The notes: generated by a model from the letters alone, not told the origin. A stretch of 64,000 nt of DNA from Paenibacillus flagellatus (GCF_003217775.1 NZ_QJVJ01000005.1:388207-452206), one strand, 5' to 3'; counted from the first letter of the stretch, positions 46,031 through 61,633 are shown. Numbers and translations: made by a program.

Positions 46031-46465
46031 TTATCCGTCCGCGCGTTTCCAAACCATCACATGCTCGCGCGCGCCCGTCGCCTCGTCCACCGTTTCCTCC
46101 CGGACGACGAAGCCGTTGCGGGCATAGAAGCGGCAGGCGCCGGCATTGTCGCGATACACCTTCAATTCCAGCTCCGGTTTCAGCGTTGTCGCGTATTCCA
46201 GCAGCTTCCGCCCGATGCCTTGGCCTGCGTGGGCCGAGTCGACGAACAGCGCCGCCAAATAACCGTCCACCAGCGACAGAAACCCGACGGGGCCGTTCCC
46301 CTCGTCCTCCACGTACGTTTCCGCCATGGGCAAGTACACTTGCGCCATCTCTTCCTTTTTCGATATCCAATAGTCCCGGTCGATGAAATGGTGGGCCCGG
46401 ATCGAGCCGTCCAGCCAAATGTCGACGAGTCGGCCGATGTCGTGCTCCGTTGATTTGCGAATCAT
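46031..46465 (-). CDS. GNAT-family N-acetyltransferase (YjaB-like)
   Basis: The 144-residue product has the GNAT fold with the acetyl-CoA loop AHAGQGIGRKLLEYA and the C-terminal ACRFYARNGFVVREE motif. The N-terminus (MIRKSTEHDIGRLVDIWLD) resembles E. coli YjaB. The acceptor is unknown. The ATG at 46465 follows AGGAGGG. Confidence 0.87.
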   Translation of the reverse strand: MIRKSTEHDIGRLVDIWLDGSIRAHHFIDRDYWISKKEEMAQVYLPMAETYVEDEGNGPVGFLSLVDGYLAALFVDSAHAGQGIGRKLLEYATTLKPELELKVYRDNAGACRFYARNGFVVREETVDEATGAREHVMVWKRADG

Positions 46466-46543
46466 AGGTTCCCTCCTGTTCGGCTCCGGCTTTTGGCGAG
46501 CAGCCTCCCTATCGTACCAAACGAATTCGCAAGCGGGCAACCT

Positions 46544-46685
46544 TTACTTCGTAACGGAAGCGGCTTCCCCCGTCATTCCGGCCGCAGACTGGGGCATGAC
46601 GGAAAAGACGAGCGTACCGGCCGCCGGCGCCGCCGCTTCCGCCGTATAGCCGCCGATCGCGATCGAACGCGACTCGTTTGGTCTT
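46544..46685 (-). pseudogene. Orphan C-terminal coding remnant next to the lyase gene
   Basis: Directly after the lyase stop, a different frame reads an open 40-plus codon stretch ending at 46544 (it includes GGYTAEAAAPAAG and VFSVMPQSAAGMTG, final residues ASVTK). It has no start codon or ribosome site. It is GC-rich like the host, unlike the lyase gene. I interpret it as the tail of a secreted-protein gene broken when the lyase gene arrived, or a frameshifted tail of the lyase. Confidence 0.4.
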
Positions 46686-52934
<6,249 letters not shown>

Positions 52935-53113
52935 TTAGAAGCCCTACCACTTTTTAATCGACGTTCATTGCCCTCTACCACCTCCCCTCATATGCACGAT
53001 TGTAAATAAAGCACACTTGCCGGAAAAGAAATCAATTTTACGATCATCCCCTTTTTTTACAGGAATTCAACAGAACGTGAAGAAGTCAAATACATGATGA
53101 GTCCAATGACAAA

Positions 53114-53133
53114 AAGAGCCCCTGGGGGCTCTT
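53114..53133 (-). terminator. Terminator after the 53177 gene
   Basis: A stem AAGAGCCC/GGGCTCTT with a 4-base loop lies 44 bases beyond the gene end, with TTTTT on the minus strand. The 52878-53110 stretch beyond it is AT-rich and must hold the lyase promoter, which I could not place. Confidence 0.75.
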
Positions 53134-53176
53134 CCTCTCCTTCTTCGCACCGGCGCCCGTTTCGCGCGCCGTTTCT

Positions 53177-53557
53177 TTATTTCGCCTTCACCTTATCCTT
53201 CAGGCGCAGCCGGAGTGCGGACCACGTCTCGTCGATCGCCACGTTGCTGACGAGCCGGTAATCGGTCGATTCCTCGACGATCTTCCACAAAATGTCGCGG
53301 TTGATATCCGTCTTGCGCTTCGACGACGACTTCGGGTAGGCGAGCCAGAACACCGCGTCCTCCTTGATCGCCGGGATCACCCGCGGGAGCCATTCCTCCG
53401 TTTCCTTCGCGCTCGAGACGAAGACGAGCAAAAAATCGTACGCCCCCTCGTCCAGATCCGTGCCCGTCTCGATGCCGAGCCGGAATCCCTCGGGCGGGTT
53501 GACGACGATCGCTTTCCCTTCCTTATATCGCAGCTTCTTGACGACTTCCTCGTTCAT
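53177..53557 (-). CDS. Conserved hypothetical protein (DUF3052-like)
   Basis: A 126-residue soluble protein with NPPEGFRLGIETG, LLVFVSSAKETEEWLP, VFWLAYPKSSSKRKTDINRD and VSNVAIDETWSALRLR. This pattern is seen in a widespread small-protein family often labelled DUF3052-like; its role is unknown to me. The ATG at 53557 is ten bases from AGGAG; an ATG three codons upstream is too close to the site. Confidence 0.7.
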   Translation of the reverse strand: MNEEVVKKLRYKEGKAIVVNPPEGFRLGIETGTDLDEGAYDFLLVFVSSAKETEEWLPRVIPAIKEDAVFWLAYPKSSSKRKTDINRDILWKIVEESTDYRLVSNVAIDETWSALRLRLKDKVKAK

Positions 53558-53642
53558 CGGATTCATCTCCTGTGCCGTTTGTCCCCAGTATACGAAACCG
53601 AAAAGTTTCAAGTCAAGAAGGCCGGTGAACGGGAGCGCCCGA

Positions 53643-53760
53643 TCACCCCGGAAGCCGCTGCATCATTTCTTTGCGGACGAAGCCGTACCGCTCGTACAGC
53701 CCGGGCGCGTCTCTCGTGCCGAGCTCATCACAACCGTACGCCGGCGTCCGGACGATCGCG
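53643..53760 (-). pseudogene. 3' remnant of a GNAT acetyltransferase gene
   Basis: The minus strand reads a GNAT C-terminus ending at 53643 (TRDAPGLYERYGFVRKEMM, then QRLPG). The frame upstream soon loses similarity and no start is visible. It looks like the decayed tail of a gene. The surrounding 53558-53910 gap holds no other gene apart from this remnant and the next terminator. Confidence 0.5.
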
Positions 53761-53854
53761 GACGTGTGCCGTCAAGCGGTCGACGCCGCGTCCCGCGGCG
53801 GGGGAACGGGCTTCGCGCCGCCTTCGACCGAATCGACCGGCTGAAGCCGGAAAA

Positions 53855-53878
53855 GCCGGCGGGACGCCTCCCGCCGGC
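53855..53878 (-). terminator. Terminator after the phoH-like gene
   Basis: A perfect 10-bp stem GCCGGCGGGA/TCCCGCCGGC with a 4-base loop and TTTT on the minus strand, 32 bases past the gene end. Confidence 0.85.
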
Positions 53879-53910
53879 TTCGCTATCGTATTCGTTTCGT
53901 CCGCGCCGCT

Positions 53911-55242
53911 TTACAGCAAATCCGCCGCCAGCTGGGCGAGCTGCGACCGCTCGCCGCGCTCGAGGTTGATATGCCCGCTGAGCGCCTGCCCCTTGAACCG
54001 CTCCACGACGTACGTGAGCCCGTTGCTGTAGGCGTCGAGATACGGGTGGTCGATCTGCTCGGGGTCGCCCATCAGGACGATTTTACTGCCTTCGCCGACG
54101 CGGGAGACGATCGTTTTCGCTTCGTGCTTGGACAGGTTTTGCGCTTCGTCGATAATGATGAACTGCCCCGGAATCGAGCGCCCGCGAATGTACGTCAGCG
54201 CTTCCACCTGGATGCTGCCCATGCCGGCCAATATTTTCTCGATGTCGCCGGACTTTTTCGTATCGAACAAATATTCCAAATTATCGTAGATCGGCTGCAT
54301 CCACGGACGCAGCTTTTCGTCTTTTTCGCCGGGCAAATAACCGATATCTTTGCCCATCGGCACGACCGGTCGCGCGATGAGCAGCTTCTTGTACTTGCGC
54401 TCGTCCTCGATCTTCATCAGCCCCGCCGCAAGCGCCAGCAGCGTCTTGCCGGTGCCGGCCTTGCCGCTCAGCGTGACGAGCGGGATGTCGTCGTTCAGCA
54501 GCAGCTCGAGCGCCATGCGCTGCTGCACGTTGCGGGCTCCGATGCCCCATACCGGATCGTTGCTCAAAAATAACGGGTCCAGCCGTTTCGCGTCCGCGCT
54601 CGCCTTCAGCAGCGCCGACTTGGACGTGCCGAGCTCGTCGCGCAGGATGACGAATTCGTGCGGATGGAACGAATAATTCAAATTCAAATCGGTGACCGGC
54701 AAAAATCTCGCATTGTAAAAGCTGTCGATGATGCCGGGGTGAACGTGCAGCGTCAAATACCCCGGATACAGATCGGTCGTCGAGACGACGCGGTCGGTCA
54801 AATAATCTTCCGCGGTCAGCCCGAGCACGTCGGCCTTGATCCGCACGAGCGTGTCTTTGCTGACGAGCACGACCGGCCTCGGCTCCGGCTTTTGCTGCTC
54901 CTCGAGATGATAGTTCAAGGCGACCGCGAGAATGCGGTTGTCGTTCGTAATTTCGCCGAAGACGTCCTGCAGCTTCTGGAAGCTGCGATGATTGAGCTCC
55001 ACCTTGATGCTGCCGCCGCGTTCCAATTCGACGCCGTCGTGCAGCCGTCCCTTCTCGCGCAATCCGTCCAGCAATCGGGAAACGGATCGGGCGTTGCGCC
55101 CCAATTCGTCGGCGTTCCGTTTTTTCGAGTCGATTTCCTCCAACACCACTGCGGGAATGATCACTTCGTTGTCTTCGAAGGCGAAGACGGCGTTAGGATC
55201 CTGCAACAGGACATTCGTATCCAATACGTAAATTTTTTTCAT
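53911..55242 (-). CDS. ylaK: PhoH-family protein with PIN domain (YlaK/PhoH2-like)
   Basis: A 443-residue fusion of an N-terminal PIN nuclease domain (YVLDTNVLLQDPNA, conserved aspartates and NDNRILAVAL) and a C-terminal PhoH ATPase (Walker A GKAGTGKTLLAL near 248-260, Walker B FIIIDEAQNLS). PhoH2 proteins are known as RNA helicase/RNases. The ATG at 55242 follows GGGAGGGG. It is divergent from the ylaJ-like lipoprotein gene; in B. subtilis ylaJ and ylaK are neighbours. Confidence 0.92.
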   Translation of the reverse strand: MKKIYVLDTNVLLQDPNAVFAFEDNEVIIPAVVLEEIDSKKRNADELGRNARSVSRLLDGLREKGRLHDGVELERGGSIKVELNHRSFQKLQDVFGEITNDNRILAVALNYHLEEQQKPEPRPVVLVSKDTLVRIKADVLGLTAEDYLTDRVVSTTDLYPGYLTLHVHPGIIDSFYNARFLPVTDLNLNYSFHPHEFVILRDELGTSKSALLKASADAKRLDPLFLSNDPVWGIGARNVQQRMALELLLNDDIPLVTLSGKAGTGKTLLALAAGLMKIEDERKYKKLLIARPVVPMGKDIGYLPGEKDEKLRPWMQPIYDNLEYLFDTKKSGDIEKILAGMGSIQVEALTYIRGRSIPGQFIIIDEAQNLSKHEAKTIVSRVGEGSKIVLMGDPEQIDHPYLDAYSNGLTYVVERFKGQALSGHINLERGERSQLAQLAADLL

Positions 55243-55346
55243 GAGCGTCCCCTCCCGGCTTGGCGTATGGCTCTCGTTGTACATATTCGATGTCGAAACG
55301 GACAAACTAACCATGGCGAATTCAGGAACAGATAGGAGCGATTGAG

Positions 55347-55895
55347 ATGCGGAATGTCGTTGTCCTCGTGATGGCGATTGCGATTATGGGCGGCTGCAGT
55401 CGAGCGCCGCAAAACGAAGCTTCCCCCTCTCCGGACGGGCAAAACGGAATCAAAGTGCAGCAGACGGTTCCGAGCAAGCCGGAAATCCGCAACAAGCAAG
55501 AAGTGACCGATCGGCTGGAAAAGCTGGCGGCGAGCATCCCCCAAGTCAGAAGCGCCCGCTGCGTCGTGCTCGGCAATACGGCGATCGTCGGCATCAACGT
55601 CGATCCGGAGCTCGAACGGAGCCGCGTCGACGTCATCAAATATTCGGTGGCCGAGGCGCTGCGCAAAGACCCGTACGGCGTCCATGCGTTCGTCACCGCC
55701 GATCTCGATTTGGCGGGGCGCATCGCGGAAATTCGCGAAGACATTCGCCAAGGCCGTCCGATTGCCGGCTTCGCGGAGGAGCTGGCCGACATGATCGGCC
55801 GCATCGTGCCGCAAATTCCGAAGGACATTACGCCGCAAGGCAACCCGCCCGCCCGGACCGACGACGCCAACCAGATGGGCGGCAAGCAAATGTGA
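55347..55895 (+). CDS. ylaJ: YhcN/YlaJ-family sporulation lipoprotein
   Basis: The 182-residue lipoprotein has a short signal peptide with lipobox MGGC (near residue 17). The YhcN/YlaJ domain carries VRSARCVVLGNTAIVGINVDP and AEALRKDPYGVHAFVTAD. Family members are found in the spore inner membrane and have roles in germination or outgrowth. AGGAG precedes the ATG. Confidence 0.9.
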   Translation: MRNVVVLVMAIAIMGGCSRAPQNEASPSPDGQNGIKVQQTVPSKPEIRNKQEVTDRLEKLAASIPQVRSARCVVLGNTAIVGINVDPELERSRVDVIKYSVAEALRKDPYGVHAFVTADLDLAGRIAEIREDIRQGRPIAGFAEELADMIGRIVPQIPKDITPQGNPPARTDDANQMGGKQM

Positions 55896-55932
55896 CGGCG
55901 ACCGTCATAAAGCGACAAGCTTACGAAGACGC

Positions 55933-55965
55933 AAAAAGCCCGGTTCCGATGGAACTAGGCTTTTT
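55933..55965. terminator. Bidirectional terminator between ylaJ and the PNPOx-like gene
   Basis: AAAAAGCC..GGTTCC pairs with GGAAC..GGCTTTTT around a short loop. It overlaps the stop codon of the minus-strand gene. Confidence 0.82.
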
Positions 55966-56407
55966 TCATGGCGTCGAAAACTTGTCCGTCCAGCTTTTCC
56001 GCCGCACGCTTGTCGTACGTTTTCTCGTATTCGGGCTCGACGGACACGCGGGAGCCGTAAAACATCGCGTCCCGGACCGCCTCCAAAGCCACGTCGAAGC
56101 ACGTCAGCTTGAAGGGCACGCCTTCGAGGGCGTCCGTCACGACGGACGCTTGGCCGTAAAGCGCGTTGACCGTGCCTTCGCCGAAAAACGTAAGCGTCAC
56201 CTGCGGATGCTTCTTCATGTTCGCGACAAGACGGGATCGCTGGTCGATCGCGAAACGGACCTGCGTGGGGCTAACCGCATACACCCACGAAATCGCGCTC
56301 ACGTTCGGAGCGCCGGTCTCCGCGTCGATGGTGGCGAGCAGGACAAGCTTTTCTTTCTGCAGTTGGGAGAACAGTTGCTCCGTCAAAGCGGTAATCGTTT
56401 CAGCCAT
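55955..56407 (-). CDS. Pyridoxamine 5'-phosphate oxidase-like flavin-binding protein
   Basis: The 150-residue product has the split-barrel FMN-binding pattern of this superfamily: LVLLATIDAETGAPNVSAISWVYAVS and VRFAIDQRSRLVANMKKHPQVTLTF. A true PdxH role is unlikely because of its length. The B. subtilis ylaJ-ylaK neighbourhood may contain a similar gene (ylaL); I am not certain of that. AGGAGG lies upstream of the ATG. Confidence 0.83.
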   Translation of the reverse strand: MAETITALTEQLFSQLQKEKLVLLATIDAETGAPNVSAISWVYAVSPTQVRFAIDQRSRLVANMKKHPQVTLTFFGEGTVNALYGQASVVTDALEGVPFKLTCFDVALEAVRDAMFYGSRVSVEPEYEKTYDKRAAEKLDGQVFDAMKKA

Positions 56408-56449
56408 ACGTCATCCTCCTGAAGTGCGGCTTGCTTTCAGTATACCATA

Positions 56450-56513
56450 GAGCGCGTCTCGTCAGCCATAGCCGTTTGGGGCATGCCGACTTGGCTGACG
56501 ACGGGACGCGCTC
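56450..56513. repeat. Long inverted repeat between LCP and PNPOx genes
   Basis: The arms at 56450-56468 and 56492-56513 (GAGCGCGTC..GTCAGCCA type) pair over about 17 bases around a 23-base centre. There is no T-run. A likely minus promoter for the next gene (-10 TATACT near 56437-56442) lies beside it. It may end LCP transcription or be a regulatory dyad. Confidence 0.55.
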
Positions 56514-56525
56514 CGGTCCTACCCG

Positions 56526-57500
56526 TCATTTGAGCTGCTGCTGCAAGGCGGACTGCGCCTTCTTCCATTCGTCCGTGCGGACGACGATGTAAGGGCTCTG
56601 CCATTCGCCTTCCAAATGAACATAGTTTATTTTATCGCGATCGATGCCCATATATGTCCGAATGAAGCTCTTGATTTGGGACGAAGGGATATCCGTCTCG
56701 ACGTTGCCGCCGGCCGCTTCGATGACCGTGCCGAGCTTGAGCAGCCCGTCCAGCGACTTGAGCTTGCCGATCATCGCCCCGATCACCTGCTGCTGGCGCT
56801 CGTTGCGCTCGATGTCGTTGGAGTCGGCGGCGTTTTGGCAGTTGCCCTTGCGGTACCGGACGAAGTCGAGCGTCTCGTCGCCGTTCAACGTCTGGGTCCC
56901 CTTCTTGAGCTTGATCTCCGTCCCGTCTTCCTTGTCTATGTAGCACATGTTCATGTCGACGTCGAGCGTCAGCCCGCCGAGCTTGTCGACGATTTCCTCG
57001 AATCCTTTGAAATCGATTTTGGCGACGTAATCGATCGGCACGCCCAGCACTTTGCCGAACAGCGTCTTCGTCTTGGCGTCCGCGGTCGACTTGTTGGCGT
57101 TATGGAAGGCGGCGTAATACGAATTCGCCTTGCCCTGCGAATAGCCGCTCTGCTTGATCAGCGTATCGCGCGGAATCGAGACGACGGAAGCCGTCTTGCG
57201 CGCCGGATTGAGCGAGGCGACCATGATGACATCGGTGTTCAAGCTGCCGCTCTTCGGCCGCGTATCGACGCCCAGCACGAGCACCGTTACCGGATTCGCG
57301 TCGACCGGCTTCGTCACGGGAGCCGATGCGGGCGCGCCGACCTGGTCGATGGCGGAATCGATTTTGTAATACAAGTAAGCGGCGTATCCGAGTACGGCCA
57401 GCAGGATGAGGACGATGATAAAGAGCAGCACCTTCAAAAACGTTCGGGAGCCTTTGCGCCGCTGACGCGGCGGCAGCGGCGGCAAACCGGCCGTCGGCAT
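56526..57500 (-). CDS. LytR-CpsA-Psr (LCP) family cell-wall ligase
   Basis: The 324-residue membrane protein probably transfers anionic glycopolymers such as teichoic acid from undecaprenyl carriers to peptidoglycan. It has a basic, proline-rich cytoplasmic tip, one transmembrane helix (about 23-46) and the LCP domain with VLVLGVDTRPKSGSLNTDVIM, VSIPRDTLI and the arginine motif FVRYRKG. The active-site acidic and arginine residues are present. It follows two small genes at 15 bases or less, and ylaH and typA upstream. Confidence 0.92.
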   Translation of the reverse strand: MPTAGLPPLPPRQRRKGSRTFLKVLLFIIVLILLAVLGYAAYLYYKIDSAIDQVGAPASAPVTKPVDANPVTVLVLGVDTRPKSGSLNTDVIMVASLNPARKTASVVSIPRDTLIKQSGYSQGKANSYYAAFHNANKSTADAKTKTLFGKVLGVPIDYVAKIDFKGFEEIVDKLGGLTLDVDMNMCYIDKEDGTEIKLKKGTQTLNGDETLDFVRYRKGNCQNAADSNDIERNERQQQVIGAMIGKLKSLDGLLKLGTVIEAAGGNVETDIPSSQIKSFIRTYMGIDRDKINYVHLEGEWQSPYIVVRTDEWKKAQSALQQQLK

Positions 57501-57515
57501 CGGAAGTCACCACTT

Positions 57516-57791
57516 TCAGTCGTTGTATTTCGGATTCGCGTTGATGTCGTGCAGCAGTTGCTCCGCATGCTCCTTGTCGAACATCTGCGTTTTCGTCTTG
57601 CCTTCGTGCACGTAGCGGACGTGCACCATCGTATCGTCGGTCGATGCGATGCGGACGTCCGTCAGCCGATGGTCGTCGCGCAGCACCTCCGCGAAAAACG
57701 ATTCCGTCTCCTTCGCCGCGTTGTCGTCGGGTCTCGCCTCGGCGACGAGGCGGATTTGCAGCCAATTGAACAAAGCGTCCTGCAGCTTCAT
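57516..57791 (-). CDS. Hypothetical small protein downstream of 57788 gene
   Basis: A 91-residue protein (MKLQDALFNWLQIRLVAEAR) with an alpha/beta pattern, of unknown function. Its ATG overlaps the stop of the upstream gene by four bases (ATGA), which supports both as coding. AAGGAGGGG lies upstream. Fifteen bases separate it from the LCP gene. Confidence 0.75.
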   Translation of the reverse strand: MKLQDALFNWLQIRLVAEARPDDNAAKETESFFAEVLRDDHRLTDVRIASTDDTMVHVRYVHEGKTKTQMFDKEHAEQLLHDINANPKYND

Positions 57792-58234
57792 GTCTCCGGC
57801 CCCTCCTTTAGCAAAATGACGCTCCACCCTTTCCCGGTCCAATCGCGCATCGCGGCGAGCCATCGCCGATGCGACGCCGGCAAGACGGGCGAGCCCGCTT
57901 CGAACGTCTCCAGCAAGGAAGCCGTCTCGGCGGGCGCGAGCAGCCTGTCCAGCAGCGCCATCCCGCAGTCGGACAACGGAAGCGGAGCGCTGTCGAACAC
58001 GACGTCACGTCCGTCGTCCAGCATGCCATTCGCATCCTCCGCGCCGCAGGAGCCGCCGGCCCCGGTGTCCGGGAGGAGCAGACGCGCTTTGAACGACAGC
58101 AGCAGACGGGGATGAACCGCGTCCAGCGACCGGCGGAAGCCGGCCAGCTCATCGGGCGGCGCGCATACGAAACGGTCGGCTCCGAGCGTCAGCGGGCGAA
58201 TCCCCGTTATGGGCGTCAACCAGTAACGCTCCAT
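57788..58234 (-). CDS. Hypothetical protein
   Basis: A 148-residue protein that I do not recognise (MERYWLTPITGIRPLTLGAD). It is mostly helical and leucine-rich, with no signal or membrane helix. GGGGGGAG precedes the ATG. It lies between ylaH and the small gene at 57791 in what looks like one operon with typA. Confidence 0.65.
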   Translation of the reverse strand: MERYWLTPITGIRPLTLGADRFVCAPPDELAGFRRSLDAVHPRLLLSFKARLLLPDTGAGGSCGAEDANGMLDDGRDVVFDSAPLPLSDCGMALLDRLLAPAETASLLETFEAGSPVLPASHRRWLAAMRDWTGKGWSVILLKEGPET

Positions 58235-58283
58235 CCGTCTCCCCCCCTATCGCATGACCCGGATCGGAATACGTACGCTCGAC

Positions 58284-58664
58284 TCAAGACGGCGGACGGT
58301 CGGCCGTCTGGGTTCCCGTGCCGTTACCGGCGTCGGCGGACGGGCCGCCTCCGGACGAACCGGTGTCGGACGAGCCGGCTCCGCCTTTTTTGCGGTTTTC
58401 GCGGTCCAGCATCCAATACCGGATCCGGACCGTCAGCATGAGCGCCACGGCGACGCCGAGGCTGACGACGATCGGCAGCTCGAGATCGAGCTGGAACAGC
58501 AGCAGGATGAACGCGCCGACCGCGATCGTCAAGTAGATGACCGCGTCCTTCAGCGGCGGCAGCTTCCGCATGCGGAACACTTTGTTATAAATATAGACGA
58601 GAAAGACGTAAATCAGAATATACGTGATCCAAGGATGCTCGAACAGCCATTGCTGCATCGGCAC
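58284..58664 (-). CDS. ylaH: YlaH-like membrane protein
   Basis: The 126-residue protein has three hydrophobic helices (WITYILIYVFLVYIYNKVF, DAVIYLTIAVGAFILLLF and PIVVSLGVAVALMLTV). A Gly/Ser/Thr-rich polar tail follows. It matches the YlaH family of Bacilli, of unknown function, and lies directly after typA as in B. subtilis. Confidence 0.86.
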   Translation of the reverse strand: MPMQQWLFEHPWITYILIYVFLVYIYNKVFRMRKLPPLKDAVIYLTIAVGAFILLLFQLDLELPIVVSLGVAVALMLTVRIRYWMLDRENRKKGGAGSSDTGSSGGGPSADAGNGTGTQTADRPPS

Positions 58665-58706
58665 ACGCCTCCTTTGCCTGTAACGGGCCGAAAGGCCGAA
58701 CGAGCG

Positions 58707-60548
58707 TCAGACGCTCGACTCGGCCATTTTGCGCGTTTTTTCGGCTTTTTCCCGTTCGCTTTTGTTCAAAATCTTTTTGCGCAGACGGATCGACTTCGGC
58801 GTCACTTCGCAATATTCGTCGTCGTTCAAATATTCGAGCGCCTGCTCGAGCGAGAAGACGCGCGGCGTCTTCAGCTTCACCGTATCGTCCTTGCTCGCGG
58901 CGCGCATGTTCGTCAGCTGCTTCTCCTTGCAGATGTTGACGACGAGATCGTTGTCCCGCGTATGCTCGCCGACGATCATCCCTTCGTACACTTCCGTACC
59001 CGGATGCAGGAACAATATGCCGCGGTCTTCGATCGACAAAATGCCGTACGTCGTCGCGACGCCCGTCTCGAACGACACGAGCACGCCTTGATGGCGGCCG
59101 CCCACGTTCGCGCCGACGTACGGACCGTAGCTGTCGAACGCGTGGTTCATGACCCCGTACCCGCGCGTCAGCGTCAGGAAATGCGTCCGGTAGCCGATCA
59201 GCCCGCGGGCCGGAATGAGAAATTCGAGACGGACCGTGCCCGTTCCGGTGTTCGTCATGTTGACCATTTCCGCCTTGCGCGTGCCGAGGCTTTCCATGAC
59301 TGCGCCCATGCTGTCTTCCGGCACGTCGATGATGAGCCGCTCGATCGGCTCCATCTTGACGCCGTCGATTTCTTTGACGATAACCTCGGGCTTCGACACC
59401 TGCAGCTCGAACCCTTCGCGGCGCATATTCTCGATCAGGATGCCGAGGTGCAGCTCGCCGCGGCCGGATACGACGAAGGCGTCCGGGCTGTCCGTCTCGT
59501 CGACGCGCAGCGACACGTCGGTCTCCAGCTCCTTGAACAGGCGCTCGCGCAGCTTGCGGGACGTCACCCATTTGCCTTCCTTGCCGGCGAACGGGCTGTT
59601 GTTGACGACGAACGTCATTTGCAGCGTCGGCTCGTCGATTTTGAGCACGGGCAGCGCCTCCGGGTTGGCCGGGTCGGCGATCGTCTCCCCGATGTTGATA
59701 TCCTTGATGCCGGACAGCGCCACGATGTCGCCGGCTCCGGCTTGCTCGATCTCGATCCGTTTCAAGCCTTGGAAGCCGAACAGCTTCTCGATGCGCGCCT
59801 GCTTCGTCGCGCCTTCGCGGGTCATGACGGCGACGGGCTGGCCTTGGCGGATGACGCCGCGGTTGATCCGGCCGATCGCGATGCGGCCCAAATATTCGTT
59901 ATAGTCCATAAGCGTGACGAGAAATTGAAGCGGCTGGGACGGGTCTTCCGTCGGGTGGGGTATATGGCTGACGATCGTATCGTACAGCGCCTGCATGTCG
60001 CCTCCCTGCTCGTCCGGATTCAAGCTGGACGTGCCTTGGAGCGCCGAGGCGTAGACGACGGGAAAGTCGAGCTGGTCGTCGTTCGCGCCGAGCTCGATGA
60101 ACAGGTCGAGCACTTCGTCGACGACTTCGGCCGGACGGGCGTTCGGACGGTCGATTTTGTTCAGGACGACGATCGGGGTCAAATTTTGCTCGAGCGCCTT
60201 GCGCAGCACGAACTTCGTCTGCGGCATGCAGCCCTCGAACGCGTCGACGACAAGAAGGACGCCGTCGACCATTTTCATGATCCGCTCCACCTCGCCGCCG
60301 AAATCGGCGTGCCCCGGCGTGTCGACGATATTAATGAAATAGTCTTTATACGTGATGGCGGTGTTTTTGGCCAAAATCGTAATGCCGCGCTCGCGCTCCA
60401 AATCGTTGGAGTCCATGGCGCGCTCCTGGATCGCTTCGTTCTCGCGGAACGTGCCGGATTGCTGAAGCAGCTTGTCGACGAGCGTCGTCTTGCCGTGGTC
60501 GACGTGCGCGATGATGGCGATGTTGCGTATTTTGTCTCTGGCGTGCAT
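58707..60548 (-). CDS. typA: Ribosome-associated GTPase TypA/BipA
   Basis: A translational GTPase related to EF-G, involved in ribosome assembly and stress adaptation. The 613-residue product has G1 [10 protein letters not shown]3 [11 protein letters not shown] and G4 NKIDRPNA. Domains II, III and V follow with [18 protein letters not shown], and the BipA C-terminal domain comes last. The ATG at 60548 gives the family-like start [12 protein letters not shown]; an ATG five codons upstream at 60563 is an alternative. It is probably the first gene of the typA-ylaH-LCP operon. Confidence 0.95.
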   Translation of the reverse strand: MHARDKIRNIAIIAHVDHGKTTLVDKLLQQSGTFRENEAIQERAMDSNDLERERGITILAKNTAITYKDYFINIVDTPGHADFGGEVERIMKMVDGVLLVVDAFEGCMPQTKFVLRKALEQNLTPIVVLNKIDRPNARPAEVVDEVLDLFIELGANDDQLDFPVVYASALQGTSSLNPDEQGGDMQALYDTIVSHIPHPTEDPSQPLQFLVTLMDYNEYLGRIAIGRINRGVIRQGQPVAVMTREGATKQARIEKLFGFQGLKRIEIEQAGAGDIVALSGIKDINIGETIADPANPEALPVLKIDEPTLQMTFVVNNSPFAGKEGKWVTSRKLRERLFKELETDVSLRVDETDSPDAFVVSGRGELHLGILIENMRREGFELQVSKPEVIVKEIDGVKMEPIERLIIDVPEDSMGAVMESLGTRKAEMVNMTNTGTGTVRLEFLIPARGLIGYRTHFLTLTRGYGVMNHAFDSYGPYVGANVGGRHQGVLVSFETGVATTYGILSIEDRGILFLHPGTEVYEGMIVGEHTRDNDLVVNICKEKQLTNMRAASKDDTVKLKTPRVFSLEQALEYLNDDEYCEVTPKSIRLRKKILNKSEREKAEKTRKMAESSV

Positions 60549-60702
60549 AAAGTCGGTATTCATCCTTTCCGTATTCCCCAAAAAGTACAAGAAGTCGAGT
60601 CGCGGCCGAACGGCGGAGCCTTTTTGGGGATCGGGGCGCCCCGTGTCCGGCCAATCATGAAAGAAGCGTCGGGCCGATGCGCCGACGCTTGACACACCTA
60701 GA

Positions 60703-60731
60703 ATTATATAGATTCGGCCGCGAAAAAGCAA
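60703..60731 (-). promoter_or_regulatory. Promoter of typA
   Basis: On the minus strand TTGCTT (60726-60731) and a consensus TATAAT (60703-60708) have a 17-base spacer. The leader of about 140 bases contains a hairpin with GCGTCGG arms near 60666-60688. The 60549-60875 gap also holds a weaker plus-strand promoter candidate for the next gene (TTGGCG at 60785-60790, GATAAA 17 bases on). Confidence 0.7.
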
Positions 60732-60875
60732 GAAAAGCGGTGATCGTATGTTCATAAGTTTTTTCAGAAAACGGTGGAACCGGATTGGCGGATCCGATTC
60801 TTTTTATGATAAAGTCGAAAAAGGACGAGTAACGGGCAATGAAAAGCCGTCATTACCATCATGGACAGGATTACC

Positions 60876-61517
60876 ATGGAAAAAAGAACGGGCAAGATGG
60901 CCGTCATCGGCGGAACGGGCAAGGTCGGCCGCGCAATCGTGAAGCAAGCGTTGGAGGACGGGTATGCCGTTCGAATGCTCGCCAGAAATCCGGAACGCGT
61001 GACGGCAGCCGATTCACGCTTGGCAATCGTCCAAGGCGATGCCCGGGACCGGGCGGCCATCGCCTCGCTGCTTGCGGACTGCGACGTCGTCATCAATGCG
61101 TTCGGCCAGCCGAACAAGGAAACGTTTCCGCTCTACAGTCTCGTAACCGGGCAAATTGTGGAAATCATGAAAGAGAAAGGCATTCGACGGTATATCGGGG
61201 TTACGGGAGCATCGTTGGACGTACCCGGCGACCGCAAATCGATTCCCAACCGGATCGGGGCCGCCTTATTCCGGCTCTCGTATCCGGCCATGATGAAAGA
61301 TAAAGCGAAAGAGCTCGCCGTTCTCCGAAACAGCGACGCCGATTGGACGTTGTTCCGGATATCGTTCGTAACCGAAGGGCCGGCCATCGGACGAATCCGG
61401 TTCGACGAAGGCGATATGCCGGGATTGCGGGTGCGCAGCGCCGACCTGGCCCGATTTATCGTCGGGCACATTCAAGATTCCCGGTTCGTTCGGGCGTTTC
61501 CGTTCGTTTCCAACTGA
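60876..61517 (+). CDS. NAD(P)-binding Rossmann-fold oxidoreductase (NmrA/atypical SDR)
   Basis: The 213-residue product has the nucleotide-binding loop MAVIGGTGKVGRAIVKQAL and an atypical SDR pattern (LADCDVVINAFGQPNKE, RRYIGVTGASLDVPG). The ATG at 60876 follows AGGA; an ATG five codons upstream has no site. It resembles YwnB-type proteins, which in B. subtilis lie beside the Rrf2 regulator YwnA, as here. The substrate is unknown. Confidence 0.82.
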   Translation: MEKRTGKMAVIGGTGKVGRAIVKQALEDGYAVRMLARNPERVTAADSRLAIVQGDARDRAAIASLLADCDVVINAFGQPNKETFPLYSLVTGQIVEIMKEKGIRRYIGVTGASLDVPGDRKSIPNRIGAALFRLSYPAMMKDKAKELAVLRNSDADWTLFRISFVTEGPAIGRIRFDEGDMPGLRVRSADLARFIVGHIQDSRFVRAFPFVSN

Positions 61518-61582
61518 GGAGGACCGACACGGGAGCGGGAATAACGGTCATCCGGATATGAAAGCAATCAATCATAACGGAT

Positions 61583-61618
61583 TTGACAAATCGAATAATT
61601 GTAACTAGAATGGTTACA
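61583..61618 (+). promoter_or_regulatory. Promoter and operator of the Rrf2-family gene
   Basis: TTGACA (61583-61588) and TAGAAT (61606-61611) have a 17-base spacer, a strong sigma-A promoter. The dyad TGTAAC-N7-GTTACA (61600-61618) covers the -10. A matching dyad lies upstream of qorB, which suggests autorepression and shared control by the Rrf2 protein. Confidence 0.8.
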
Positions 61619-61633
61619 GCGGTGGTGATTACG

